Of a stretch of DNA of 45,074 nt, positions 35,601 through 42,459 are shown piece by piece. The DNA is from Trueperella sp. GTDB taxonomy: Bacteria; Actinomycetota; Actinomycetes; Actinomycetales; Actinomycetaceae. The notes beneath the pieces are model-generated. The model made no database searches and was not told the origin of the DNA. It saw only the letters and a list, made by a program, of their open reading frames with translations. The first letter of the stretch is position 1. Each line of letters opens with the position of its first letter. The position numbers and the translations under genes are program-made. Location of the stretch: positions 1-45,074 of the forward strand of contig JALEWQ010000109.1 of the NCBI GenBank assembly GCA_022783305.1, given 5' to 3'.

Positions 35601-35954
35601 CAGCACGCCTCCGTGTTCTACACGGTGATGGGCTCGGAGGAGGAACGCCGCCAGTCGGCGCGCGCGCTGGAGTCGGCCAAGGGCATGATCCGCTCGGCGG
35701 TAGGTAAGCAGCTGGGCCTGCGCCTCACCCCGACGATCGAGTTCATTCTTGACTCCCTGCCCGAGACCTCCCGCACGATGGAGGACCTGCTCGCCGCCGC
35801 TCGCAAACGCGACGAGGAGATCCGCAAGCGAGCCGAGGGGGCCGTGCCGGTGGGCGGGGAAAACCCCTACCGCAGCGCTGCCGAGGCCGAGCAGGCCGCC
35901 GCGGACGAGTCCGACGGAAGAAGCGCCGAAGCGGCCGGAGCCGAGGGCGAGTAG
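32637..35954 (+). CDS. infB: Translation initiation factor IF-2, reading in frame into RbfA (1105-aa fusion)
   Basis: IF-2 brings initiator tRNA to the ribosome. The GTG start follows AAGGAG. The IF2 N-terminal domain ([20 protein letters not shown]) is followed by a long Ala/Pro/Gly/Arg-rich linker to about residue 300. The GTPase follows, with G1 GHVDHGKT at 420-427, DTPGHEA and NKID, then domains II-IV. IF-2 family sequence ends near residue 918 ([11 protein letters not shown]), but no stop codon follows. The frame runs through a 26-residue linker (919-944) into all of RbfA. Neither other forward frame has a stop in this linker, so a single-base sequencing error would not restore a normal end; a TAG-to-CAG change at codon 919 could. 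A standalone RbfA start exists at 35469. Confidence 0.93.
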   Translation: MAKVRVHELAKEIGVTSKKLLEVLKKNGEFVTSASSSIEAPVVRKAREYFEKHPEEVNKSSKKGAKKAPAKAEGSAPSAAKPADKATHAQPARPEGAKSAPTPAAMVPKPVKPSKPAPAPRASADAQEAPAEKAAPKPAEKAAPNQAKQRTIATPGEAARSAKAAREAAPPRPQPRRGGPRPGNSPFASKQGMGRPRPGNSPFAPKQGMRSDSAKKTPKPAGGSRPSPNMMPERIKTDANRSRGRGRPAGTGNTFGSGNNQRGGGFVRSGGKARGGSTAGAFGKRGGGSRRKSRRMKRQEWEEQQNPMVAGISVPRGNGQTVRVRAGSSLADFAERIDADPAALVTVLFRMGEMATANQSLDEDTFQLLGAELGYDIKIMSPEDEDREILEAFDIDLEAEREDADPEDLLPRPPVVTVMGHVDHGKTKLLDAIRNEDVALGEAGGITQNIGAYQTHVDVEGERRAITFIDTPGHEAFTQMRARGADITDVAILVVAANDGVMPQTVEALNHVQAANVPIVVAVNKIDVEGANPAKVRAQLTEYGLVAEDYGGDVPFVDISAKQRINIGELLSTVVATSDILVEPKADPNKPARGVAIEAKLDQGRGSVITALVQDGTLHIGDSIVVGTAYGRVRAMIDENGNNVEEAGPSRPVQVLGLTSVPGAGDQLIVADDDRTARQIAERREAAKRAVTLAKRRKRISLEDLTAAIEEGKVETLNLIIKGDSSGSVEALEASLLDIEVGQGEVELQVIHRGVGAVTQSDVDLASVDNAVIIGFNVRPAERVQELAEQEGVEMKFYNVIYSAIDEVEAALKGRLKPIYEEVEVGTAEIRQVFRSGKFGNIAGSIVRSGTINRGHKARLVRDGVVVAADLTIESLRREKDDVTVVREGYECGITLGYNDIAEGDIIETWEMREKARDQPAGGAARAAPPRHPPSRKSNKQRKTMANTRVDRVADQIHQIVARLIDTKLKDPRLGMVTVTDVRVTGDLQHASVFYTVMGSEEERRQSARALESAKGMIRSAVGKQLGLRLTPTIEFILDSLPETSRTMEDLLAAARKRDEEIRKRAEGAVPVGGENPYRSAAEAEQAAADESDGRSAEAAGAEGE
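35400..35425 (+). terminator. Perfect GC hairpin inside the infB-rbfA junction
   Basis: An 11-bp perfect stem (35400-35410 with 35415-35425) closes a CCGA loop. No T-tract follows. It looks like an inter-gene terminator or attenuator remnant but lies inside the continuous reading frame, encoding the Gly/Ala/Pro part of the linker. It could slow ribosomes or limit rbfA expression. Confidence 0.6.
35469..35954 (+). CDS. rbfA: Ribosome-binding factor A, internal start within the infB frame
   Basis: RbfA is a KH-fold factor for late 30S maturation. From ATG 35469 the 161-aa protein reads [40 protein letters not shown], with a Gly/Glu/Ala-rich acidic tail. This Met is residue 945 of the infB frame. 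AAAGGA lies six bases upstream of the ATG, so free RbfA can be made by internal initiation even if read-through also yields the fusion. TAG overlaps the truB GTG by one base. Confidence 0.93.
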   Translation: MANTRVDRVADQIHQIVARLIDTKLKDPRLGMVTVTDVRVTGDLQHASVFYTVMGSEEERRQSARALESAKGMIRSAVGKQLGLRLTPTIEFILDSLPETSRTMEDLLAAARKRDEEIRKRAEGAVPVGGENPYRSAAEAEQAAADESDGRSAEAAGAEGE

Positions 35955-36973
35955 TGCCCAAAGGTCGGGAGCGAAACCGGCAGCGGGCTATCGCTCGCCT
36001 CGCACGGCCGAAGCCGTGGGGCGAATTGCCCCGCGGCCTCGAGCCCTGCGAAGGTTTGCTCCTCATCGACAAGGACCAGGGCGTGACCTCCCACGACATC
36101 GTGGGTGCCCTGCGCCGCCTGGGCGCCACGCGCCAGGTCGGCCACGCCGGCACGCTCGACCCGATGGCCACAGGCCTGCTCATTCTTGCCACGGGGCGCC
36201 TGACCAAGCTCATCCAGTACCTCGTGGGCGCGGAGAAGACCTACGAGGCACGCATTTGCCTCGGCGTCGGGTCGACTACCGACGACGCCGAGGGCGAGCT
36301 TTCGGCCGCGGCCCCCGCCACCGCCGACGACCGCGCGATCGACGCCGCCCTCGCATCGCTCACCGGCGACATCATGCAGGTGCCGGCCACCGTCTCGGCC
36401 ATCAAGGTCGACGGCAAGCGCGCCCATGACCTCGCCCGCGAGGGTGAGAGGGTCGAGCTCGATGCCCGCCCCATCCACGTGGCGCGCTTTGCGCGGACCT
36501 CGCCCGTGACCCGCGGCGTGACCACAATCGGCCATGCGGACGTGCAGGTGGCACAGTTCGACGTCGTCGTCACCGCCTCGAGCGGAACCTACGTGCGGGC
36601 GCTCGCCCGCGACCTCGGCGTGGCCCTCGGCACCGAGGCCCACCTGACGGCGCTGCGCCGCATCGAGATCGGGCCGTGGAACGTCGCAGACGCCCGAAGC
36701 GTCGCCCAGCTGAAGGAATTCGTCGAGGCCGGCCAGGCGCTTCCCGCCACACCGATGGGAGAGGTGTGCCGGCAGGTCTTTCCCGTTGTCGAGATCGACC
36801 AGGCCGAGGCGCACGCCCTGCGCAACGGCCTGTTCATTGACAAACGCTCGCCCATCTCGGCAGGCATCCGGAAAGACGTGTGGCCGGCGGCGGCCTTCGC
36901 GGGCGATGAGCCGGTCGCGCTCGTCTCGCCGCGCTCGGGCAAGCTCAAGCCAGATTTGCAGCTGAGACGATGA
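35954..36973 (+). CDS. truB: tRNA pseudouridine55 synthase TruB
   Basis: TruB makes the T-loop pseudouridine 55. The catalytic Asp is D69 in VGHAGTLDPMATGLL; GLLLIDKDQGVTSHDIV and EKTYEARICLGVGSTTDDAE are also typical. The basic N-terminal ~30 residues (PKGRERNRQRAIARLARPKP) extend beyond the usual start, so an internal start is possible, though the one-base overlap with rbfA supports GTG 35954. 339 aa. The stop overlaps the kinase ATG by four bases. Confidence 0.95.
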   Translation: MPKGRERNRQRAIARLARPKPWGELPRGLEPCEGLLLIDKDQGVTSHDIVGALRRLGATRQVGHAGTLDPMATGLLILATGRLTKLIQYLVGAEKTYEARICLGVGSTTDDAEGELSAAAPATADDRAIDAALASLTGDIMQVPATVSAIKVDGKRAHDLAREGERVELDARPIHVARFARTSPVTRGVTTIGHADVQVAQFDVVVTASSGTYVRALARDLGVALGTEAHLTALRRIEIGPWNVADARSVAQLKEFVEAGQALPATPMGEVCRQVFPVVEIDQAEAHALRNGLFIDKRSPISAGIRKDVWPAAAFAGDEPVALVSPRSGKLKPDLQLRR

Positions 36974-37758
36974 TTGCGATCATCATGGGTATCGTCGCGG
37001 CGGGCGTGATCGCGTGGCTTGTTGTCCGCAACCGTTCTCTCACCGCCAAGCTGGCCGCGGCACGCGCCGAGATCGAGCGCTTCGAGAGCCAGCCAGCCAT
37101 CGTCGCCCATGAGATACGCACGCCGCTCGCCCTGATCGAGGCCTCCGCGGAGCTGCTTGTGGCGCAGAGCCCTGGGCCGCTCAACGACACGCAGATCGGA
37201 TTCGCCAACACGATCTTCGATAACGCCCAGCAAGCTATCGGGATCGCCGAGAACTCCCTCGTTCAGCGGCGTCTGAAAGACGGTAAGATCGCGCTGCGCT
37301 CCGACCTCGTCGACATCCGGGACGTCATCGCCGACGCCGCACAGTCGCTTCGTCGCACCACCACGGTCCCGATCCTCGTCGACGTGCGAGGTGGGATACT
37401 GCCGCTGTACGCGGATGAGCAGCTCATCCGCCAACTCGTGTGGAACCTTGTCAACAACGCCATCCGTCACTCCGAGGGGGAGGACGGCGTGCACGTGCGC
37501 GTCTCGCAGGCCGAGGACGGGGGCGCCCTCCTCGAGGTGACCGACCACGGTAACGGCATGGACGACGCGGATCTGGAGCGCTTCTTCACCGCCTTCGCCA
37601 CCGGCTCGAGCCGCCGGCCGGGGTCCGGCATCGGCATGCTCGTCTCTCAGGAGATCGTCGCCGCGCACGGCGGAAAGCTCATGGTTGACACGCGCCCCGA
37701 TATCGGAACGACTATCGTGGTACTGCTACCGCAGGGGCACCCGGGAGGAGAGGAATGA
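36970..37758 (+). CDS. Small sensor histidine kinase with one TM segment and no sensor domain
   Basis: The 262-aa kinase has one N-terminal hydrophobic segment (IAIIMGIVAAGVIAWLVV), a short coiled stretch, the HisKA box with phospho-acceptor H47 (VAHEIRTPLALIEASAE), and an HATPase domain (N box QLVWNLVNNAIRHSE, DHGNGMDD, GSGIGMLVSQEIVAAHGG). There is no periplasmic loop, PAS or HAMP region, so the signal likely comes from within the membrane or from a partner protein. ATG overlaps truB by four bases and the regulator by four, so it may be partly transcribed with truB. The adjacent transporters are the natural partner candidates. Confidence 0.9.
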   Translation: MIAIIMGIVAAGVIAWLVVRNRSLTAKLAAARAEIERFESQPAIVAHEIRTPLALIEASAELLVAQSPGPLNDTQIGFANTIFDNAQQAIGIAENSLVQRRLKDGKIALRSDLVDIRDVIADAAQSLRRTTTVPILVDVRGGILPLYADEQLIRQLVWNLVNNAIRHSEGEDGVHVRVSQAEDGGALLEVTDHGNGMDDADLERFFTAFATGSSRRPGSGIGMLVSQEIVAAHGGKLMVDTRPDIGTTIVVLLPQGHPGGEE

Positions 37759-38441
37759 TCACGCCGCGCGTACTCGTCGTCGACGACGAGGCACAGATGC
37801 TCGCCATCGTCACCTTCGCCCTCGAAACAAAGGGCTTCACGTGCGTGACGGCCGCGACGGCGGCCGAGGCGTGGAGCAAGCTCATCACCTACGACTTCCA
37901 CCTGGCCATCCTCGACATCATGCTCCCGCACGGTTCGGGACTTGACCTCACCCGGCGCATCCGCGCGCAGATCGGCGACCTGCCAATCATCCTCCTGACG
38001 GCGCGCTCGGACGTGGAGGACCGGATCAAGGGGCTGGAGGCCGGCGCGGATGACTATCTCACCAAGCCCTTCTCTCCCCAGGAACTCGCCCTGCGCGCCC
38101 AGGCCCTCCTGCGACGAAGCTTCCCGGAGGACGACTCGCGTGAAAGCTTGGGCGACCTCGCGATCAACATGGACTTCCTCGAGGCAACATGGCGCGGACG
38201 AAAGCTCAACATCTCCGCCACCGAGGTCCGCCTGCTCGCCACCCTCATCCGCCACGACGGCGAGGTGGTCACCCACCGTCAGTTGCTCAACGAGGCATGG
38301 GGCGTGACCGAACAGGCCGGCGGACGCGAAATGATTAAGACGGCGATTTATCGTGTCCGCAAGACGCTGGAGAAGGCCGAGGTCGGCGTCGTCATTAGGT
38401 CACACCGCGGAGAGGGATACTCGCTCGCTCTCGAAAGCTAG
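37755..38441 (+). CDS. OmpR/PhoB-family response regulator
   Basis: The 228-aa regulator has a receiver domain with acidic pocket D10/D11, phospho-acceptor D54 (LAILDIMLPHGSGL), T82 and K104 (YLTKPF), and a C-terminal winged helix (residues ~130-226; EVRLLATLIRHDGEVVTHRQ, then YRVRKTLEKAEVGVVIRSHR and GEGYSLAL). It pairs with the kinase encoded just upstream through a 4-base overlap. The next gene is a GlpT/UhpT-type transporter on the same strand, whose promoter region carries palindromes, so that gene is the likely target. The regulon is inferred from context. Confidence 0.93.
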   Translation: MITPRVLVVDDEAQMLAIVTFALETKGFTCVTAATAAEAWSKLITYDFHLAILDIMLPHGSGLDLTRRIRAQIGDLPIILLTARSDVEDRIKGLEAGADDYLTKPFSPQELALRAQALLRRSFPEDDSRESLGDLAINMDFLEATWRGRKLNISATEVRLLATLIRHDGEVVTHRQLLNEAWGVTEQAGGREMIKTAIYRVRKTLEKAEVGVVIRSHRGEGYSLALES

Positions 38442-38464
38442 ACCCCGCGCGATGGAGAAAAGTA

Positions 38465-38526
38465 ACAGCGCTGTCACCAAGCGTGACTTTCGCGCGCCGC
38501 GGGCGTTACTGGCGCCCCTTTAGCAT
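38465..38526 (+). promoter_or_regulatory. Operator-like palindromes and -10 of the GlpT/UhpT-family gene
   Basis: Two overlapping symmetric elements lie at 38465-38474 (acagcgctgt) and 38473-38487 (GTCAC-N5-GTGAC). A TAGCAT hexamer at 38521-38526 is a plausible -10 with no recognisable -35, as expected for an activator-dependent promoter. The 5' leader would be about 36 nt with AAAGGG before the ATG. Confidence 0.45.
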
Positions 38527-38568
38527 GGTTTCATCACCGCAACGATGCGTTTTTGTGAAAGGGAAACC

Positions 38569-39975
38569 ATGGCAAACACCTCCCGCGCTTTGGGAGTGCT
38601 CTCCGCACCCCCTGCCGCTCCGCGCCTTCCCGAAGATCGAATCGCGCCAACCTACAGGCGCCTACGCTTCCAGGTCTTCATGGGCATCTTCATCGGCTAC
38701 GCCGCTTTCTACCTCATCCGTAACAACGTCTCCCTCGTCTCGGGTCTGCTCAAGGAATACGACCTGATGAACACCGTGGGCATCGGCATCGTGGCCAACG
38801 CGGTGCTGTTCTCCTACGGCCTGTCGAAGTTCTTCATGGCGATGCTCTCCGACCGAGCAAACGCCCGCTACTTCATGCCGATCGGCCTAGCGCTGTCGGC
38901 CATCATCAACATCATCATCTCCTTCGTTCCCTCCATCGTGGGCACGGTGGGTATCTTCGCCACCGTCATGTTCATCAACGGCTGGGCGCAGGGCATGGGC
39001 TGGCCGCCCTCGGGCCGCGTCCTCGTCCACTGGTTCTCCACCACCGAGCGCGGCTGGATGACCTCCATCTGGAACACCGCCCACAACGTTGGCGGCGCCG
39101 GCCTAGGCTTCCTCGCCGTGTGGGCACTCGATACCTTTGCTACCTCTGACCAGGATTGGACCCCGGCCTTCCGCTACCCCGGATACGTCGCCATCCTGAT
39201 CGCGATCCTCATCTTCTTCATGATTCGTGACAGGCCCGAGGCCGTTGGCCTTCCGCCGATCGAGGAGTACCGCAACGACCCGGCGAAGGTCGAGTCCACC
39301 GAGAAGGGTCTGTCCTGGAAGACGATGCTCTTCAAGCACGTGCTCACCAACCGCGTGATCGTGCTGCTGGCGCTTGCCAATGTCTTCGTCTACACCCTGC
39401 GCTACGGCGTGCTGTCCTGGATCCCGGTGTACCTGACCGACGTCATCCACGGCGCCAACATCAAGGATGGCATCATCGGATTCGCCATCTACGAGCTGTC
39501 CGGCATTGTCGGCACGCTCCTGTGCGGCTGGCTCTCCGACAAGGTCTTCAAGGGCTGGCGCTCCGGTGCGGGCATGCTCTTCCTCGCCGGCGTGGGCATC
39601 GCGCTCGTCGCCTACTGGCAGCTTCCCACCACCGCCCCGATGTGGATGTTCTACGCCCTCATCGCCGTCATCGGCGGCCTTATCTACGGCCCGGTCATGC
39701 TGATCGGTCTGCAGGCCATCGACCTCTCCCCGCGTGAGGTGGCGGGCACGGCGGCTGGCTTCACCGGCCTGTTCGGTTACCTGCTCGGCGCCTCCCTCGC
39801 CTCCACCGGCGTTGGTCTGCTCATCCACAACTTCGGTTGGAACGTCACCTACGCGACGCTCACCGGCGTAGTCGTTGTCGCCTTCATCCTCATGATGATC
39901 GTCGGCAAGGACGAGCGCAAGATGATGGAAGCCCGCGCCGAGCTGCTACGTCTGGAGGGTCGTTCCGAGAACTAA
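38569..39975 (+). CDS. GlpT/UhpT-family organophosphate:phosphate antiporter
   Basis: The MFS protein has 12 predicted TM segments and clear organophosphate antiporter features: TM1 GYAAFYLIRNNVSLVSGLL with R51, and FVYTLRYGVLSWIPVYL with R278. These align by motif with the two phosphate-binding arginines of GlpT (R45, R269). Other family segments are YGLSKFFMAMLSDRANARYF and MGWPPSGRVLVHWFSTTERG. Such transporters exchange glycerol-3-phosphate, hexose-6-phosphate or phosphoglycerate for phosphate. The frame opens at 38545, but ATG 38569 follows AAAGGGAAACC and is preferred (468 aa). It lies just after a two-component pair, as in uhp and pgt loci. The exact substrate is undetermined. Confidence 0.93.
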   Translation: MANTSRALGVLSAPPAAPRLPEDRIAPTYRRLRFQVFMGIFIGYAAFYLIRNNVSLVSGLLKEYDLMNTVGIGIVANAVLFSYGLSKFFMAMLSDRANARYFMPIGLALSAIINIIISFVPSIVGTVGIFATVMFINGWAQGMGWPPSGRVLVHWFSTTERGWMTSIWNTAHNVGGAGLGFLAVWALDTFATSDQDWTPAFRYPGYVAILIAILIFFMIRDRPEAVGLPPIEEYRNDPAKVESTEKGLSWKTMLFKHVLTNRVIVLLALANVFVYTLRYGVLSWIPVYLTDVIHGANIKDGIIGFAIYELSGIVGTLLCGWLSDKVFKGWRSGAGMLFLAGVGIALVAYWQLPTTAPMWMFYALIAVIGGLIYGPVMLIGLQAIDLSPREVAGTAAGFTGLFGYLLGASLASTGVGLLIHNFGWNVTYATLTGVVVVAFILMMIVGKDERKMMEARAELLRLEGRSEN

Positions 39976-40004
39976 ACACCCCTCACTTGCCACATCGTGT
40001 GGGA

Positions 40005-40044
40005 GAGCATAGCTGTCACTTCGGTGGCAGCTATGCTCGTGTTT
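40005..40044 (+). promoter_or_regulatory. 15-bp UUCG hairpin overlapping the -10 of the ABC transporter gene
   Basis: gagcatagctgtcac (40005-40019) and gtggcagctatgctc (40024-40038) form a 15-bp stem with one G-U pair around a TTCG loop, then GTGTTT. This fits a terminator for the upstream MFS transcript. The right arm contains TATGCT (40032-40037), a -10 hexamer exactly seven bases before ATG 40045, so the same palindrome carries the promoter of the next operon. Confidence 0.7.
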
Positions 40045-42459
40045 ATGAACTCCCGCTGGCTGCGCCGTCACTTGTGGCTGATCGTGGTGCCCATCATCGT
40101 GGTGGGCATTCTCGGCGTGCTACTGGCCGCGCGCGACCCCGTGCCGGACCTGACGGTCCTGTGTTCGAACAAGGCCGAGGCGTGCGAAGCGGTGGCGGAA
40201 GAGTTCGAGGCGACTCGCGGCGTCGACGTTCTCGTGGTCCGCATGCCCACCTCCCAAGCCCTCGCCCGCATTTCCTCCCGGCAGGTCCGCGGCGAGTTTG
40301 ACCTTTGGATGGGCGGTCCCGCCGAGGCCTACACAGAGGCTGCCCGAGCTGGCCTGTTGCGACCGGTCAGCGGTGAGCCCGCCAACTCCATTCCCGCCGG
40401 CTGGAAGGATCCGCAGTTGCGCTGGTTCGGGGTTTACGGCGGCGTGCTCAGCCTGTGCGTGGCCAACGACGCCGTCGCCCCGGCCAGCTGGCAAGATCTC
40501 ACCAACCCCAGGTACCGGCACGCGATTGCGATGCCCAACCCCTCGACGTCGGGAACGGCGGCCACCTACCTGTGGAGCCAGTTCGAGCGGCTCGGTTCTC
40601 TGGACGCGGCGCGGGCATACTACACCGCGGTGGGCAAGAACGTAGGCACCTACACCAATTCGGGCACCGTACCGGCTCAGCTCGTGGCGGGTGGTCGGCT
40701 CCCCGTCGCCGTCACGTTCGATCCGTATTGCCTGGCCGAGCAGGGGGCCGGCAAGCCCGTTCACCCCGTCTACCTCGACGGCGTCGGTTTCGAGATCGGC
40801 TCAGTCGGGGTGCTGGAGGGCACGAAGCGAGCCGAGCTAGCCGAAGCCTTCCTCGCCTACGCGATCTCCGATGACGGCCAGCGAAAGAGCGCCTCCGCCT
40901 CCCTCCAGTATCCGACCTCAGCGACGCTTGAGGGCAATCTCCGCACCAGACTCGATGGCTTCGCCACCCCGATTTTTGGTGAGGATATCGCCAGAGCTGG
41001 CCGGCACCGGGCGGAGCTGATCGCGCTGTGGGAGAGGGTCTACTTTGGCGGCGACCAGCCCTATGTGGCAAGCCTTCCCCGCAGCGTGGCGATCTCCCTT
41101 GCGGCGGGCGCGATATCTGCGGCCTCGGGCATGGCGATGGCTCTCGGATACCGTTTCGGCCGCTTCCGCCGCCTGACCGCCCTGCTCGCCCTCGCGCCCT
41201 TCCTCTTCCCGCCTGCCACCTGGGCGCTCGCGCTGACCTACCCGCCCTTCTCCCTCGACGCGGACGGCACCGCCATCATCCTCATCGCCAACTCCATCTC
41301 GATGGCACCCATCGCCTTCGCGGTTTCGGCGCTCGCGCTGTCCGCCGTCAGCGACCGCCACCTCATCGAAGCCCGTGCTTTGGGGGTGCGCCCGGGCTCG
41401 ATCCTCGCCAGACTCATCGCCCCGCAGGTCGCCCGCGGCTTTGCCATGGCCACCGCGGTGGTGGGCCTGCTCGCCCTCACGGACCCCTCGCTCACTCTCA
41501 TCTTCGGCGGAGCCCACCAGTATTTCGCCTCCGAAGTACTCACCGGAATGCAGACTTCCCGGGCGGGGACCGCGGCGGCGGCTCTCCTCATCTCCATCGG
41601 CATCGCGGCTCTCGTCTCCCTCCCGCTCAGCCGGGCATTGACGGCGCGCATCGGCCGCAGCGACGTCGTCTCGCTCCCATATCGTCCGACCACCGGCGTG
41701 GGGGCCATGCCGCTCGCGCTCGCGGTGCCACTCGTGGCGCTCGTCGCCATCGTTGCCGCTCACATGGAGTCCCTGAAGCCCTCGCTGACCGTCGCTTCCA
41801 CGACGACGATTCTCATCCTCGTCGTCACCGCAGCCCTGATCCTCGCCGGCCTCGTCGTCCTCGCCGTCCGTATTCGGGCGCGGAGCCTGCGCATCGTCGT
41901 CTATGTTGCCCTCGTGCTCTTGCTGTCCGCGCAGACCGCCGGGGGAGTGCTCGTCTCGGCACCGCATCGGGGGTGGCTGGAGTTCGCTGGAACGAGCCTC
42001 GCCCCGCCGATCGTGGGTGTGGACTCCGTCTACCAGGGTTTCTTCGGTGTGGCTTTGGCCTACCTGCTCTTCGCTCTCCCGCTGGCCATCCTCGCAATGA
42101 TCATCATCCGCCTGCGCATTGATCCGCTTGTGACCTCCATGCACGACGCGGGCGCCTACCGTCTGCGTATCGCCGGCGAGCTCTTGCCGGTGGTCGTCCC
42201 GTCTATGACTATCGCAGTCGCGCTGCTGACCGGGTTGGTGCTCACCCGCAGCGCGCCGGCCATCTTCATCGACCTTGGCGGCAGGCTTTCCCTGACGCCG
42301 CTGATTATCCTAGATCACGTGTCGGCCGCCGAGGACGGCCAGGCCTTTACCCTGAGTATCCTGACCGGGTTGCTCATCGTTGCCCTCGTCGCCGCCGCGG
42401 GTGTGCTGTGGGTCCAAGTGAGGAGAAAGCTGTGGAAAAGCTCGTCATTGAACGTCTGA
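40045..42459 (+). CDS. Fbp/Afu-type ABC transporter: substrate-binding protein and permease in one polypeptide
   Basis: The 804-aa protein joins two normally separate components. An N-terminal TM anchor (LWLIVVPIIVVGILGVLLAA) leads to a periplasmic binding domain of about residues 30-320 (LTVLCSNKAEACEAVAEEFE; ISSRQVRGEFDLWMGG; MPNPSTSGTAATYLW; AVTFDPYCLAEQGAGKP). From about 335 follows a double-length FbpB/ThiP-like permease with two EAA loops (EARALGVRPGSILARLIAPQ near 440-465 and AGAYRLRIAGELLPVVVPSM near 700-725). The binding domain resembles iron(III), AfuA sugar-phosphate and 2-aminoethylphosphonate receptors. The frame opens at GTG 39997, but ATG 40045 has a leaderless -10. The substrate is unproven; the neighbouring organophosphate antiporter favours a phosphorylated compound. 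Confidence 0.9.
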   Translation: MNSRWLRRHLWLIVVPIIVVGILGVLLAARDPVPDLTVLCSNKAEACEAVAEEFEATRGVDVLVVRMPTSQALARISSRQVRGEFDLWMGGPAEAYTEAARAGLLRPVSGEPANSIPAGWKDPQLRWFGVYGGVLSLCVANDAVAPASWQDLTNPRYRHAIAMPNPSTSGTAATYLWSQFERLGSLDAARAYYTAVGKNVGTYTNSGTVPAQLVAGGRLPVAVTFDPYCLAEQGAGKPVHPVYLDGVGFEIGSVGVLEGTKRAELAEAFLAYAISDDGQRKSASASLQYPTSATLEGNLRTRLDGFATPIFGEDIARAGRHRAELIALWERVYFGGDQPYVASLPRSVAISLAAGAISAASGMAMALGYRFGRFRRLTALLALAPFLFPPATWALALTYPPFSLDADGTAIILIANSISMAPIAFAVSALALSAVSDRHLIEARALGVRPGSILARLIAPQVARGFAMATAVVGLLALTDPSLTLIFGGAHQYFASEVLTGMQTSRAGTAAAALLISIGIAALVSLPLSRALTARIGRSDVVSLPYRPTTGVGAMPLALAVPLVALVAIVAAHMESLKPSLTVASTTTILILVVTAALILAGLVVLAVRIRARSLRIVVYVALVLLLSAQTAGGVLVSAPHRGWLEFAGTSLAPPIVGVDSVYQGFFGVALAYLLFALPLAILAMIIIRLRIDPLVTSMHDAGAYRLRIAGELLPVVVPSMTIAVALLTGLVLTRSAPAIFIDLGGRLSLTPLIILDHVSAAEDGQAFTLSILTGLLIVALVAAAGVLWVQVRRKLWKSSSLNV

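Noticed and set aside
33825-35606. 593-codon open frame on the minus strand within infB
   Set aside because: Antisense shadow of a GC-rich gene; the translation is rich in His, Arg, Asp and Val, as expected from reading this codon pattern backwards. Similar shadows oppose comM (6681-8177), proS (28043-29548), rlmN (21618-22775), fixC (16008-17228) and the ABC permease (40918-42144).
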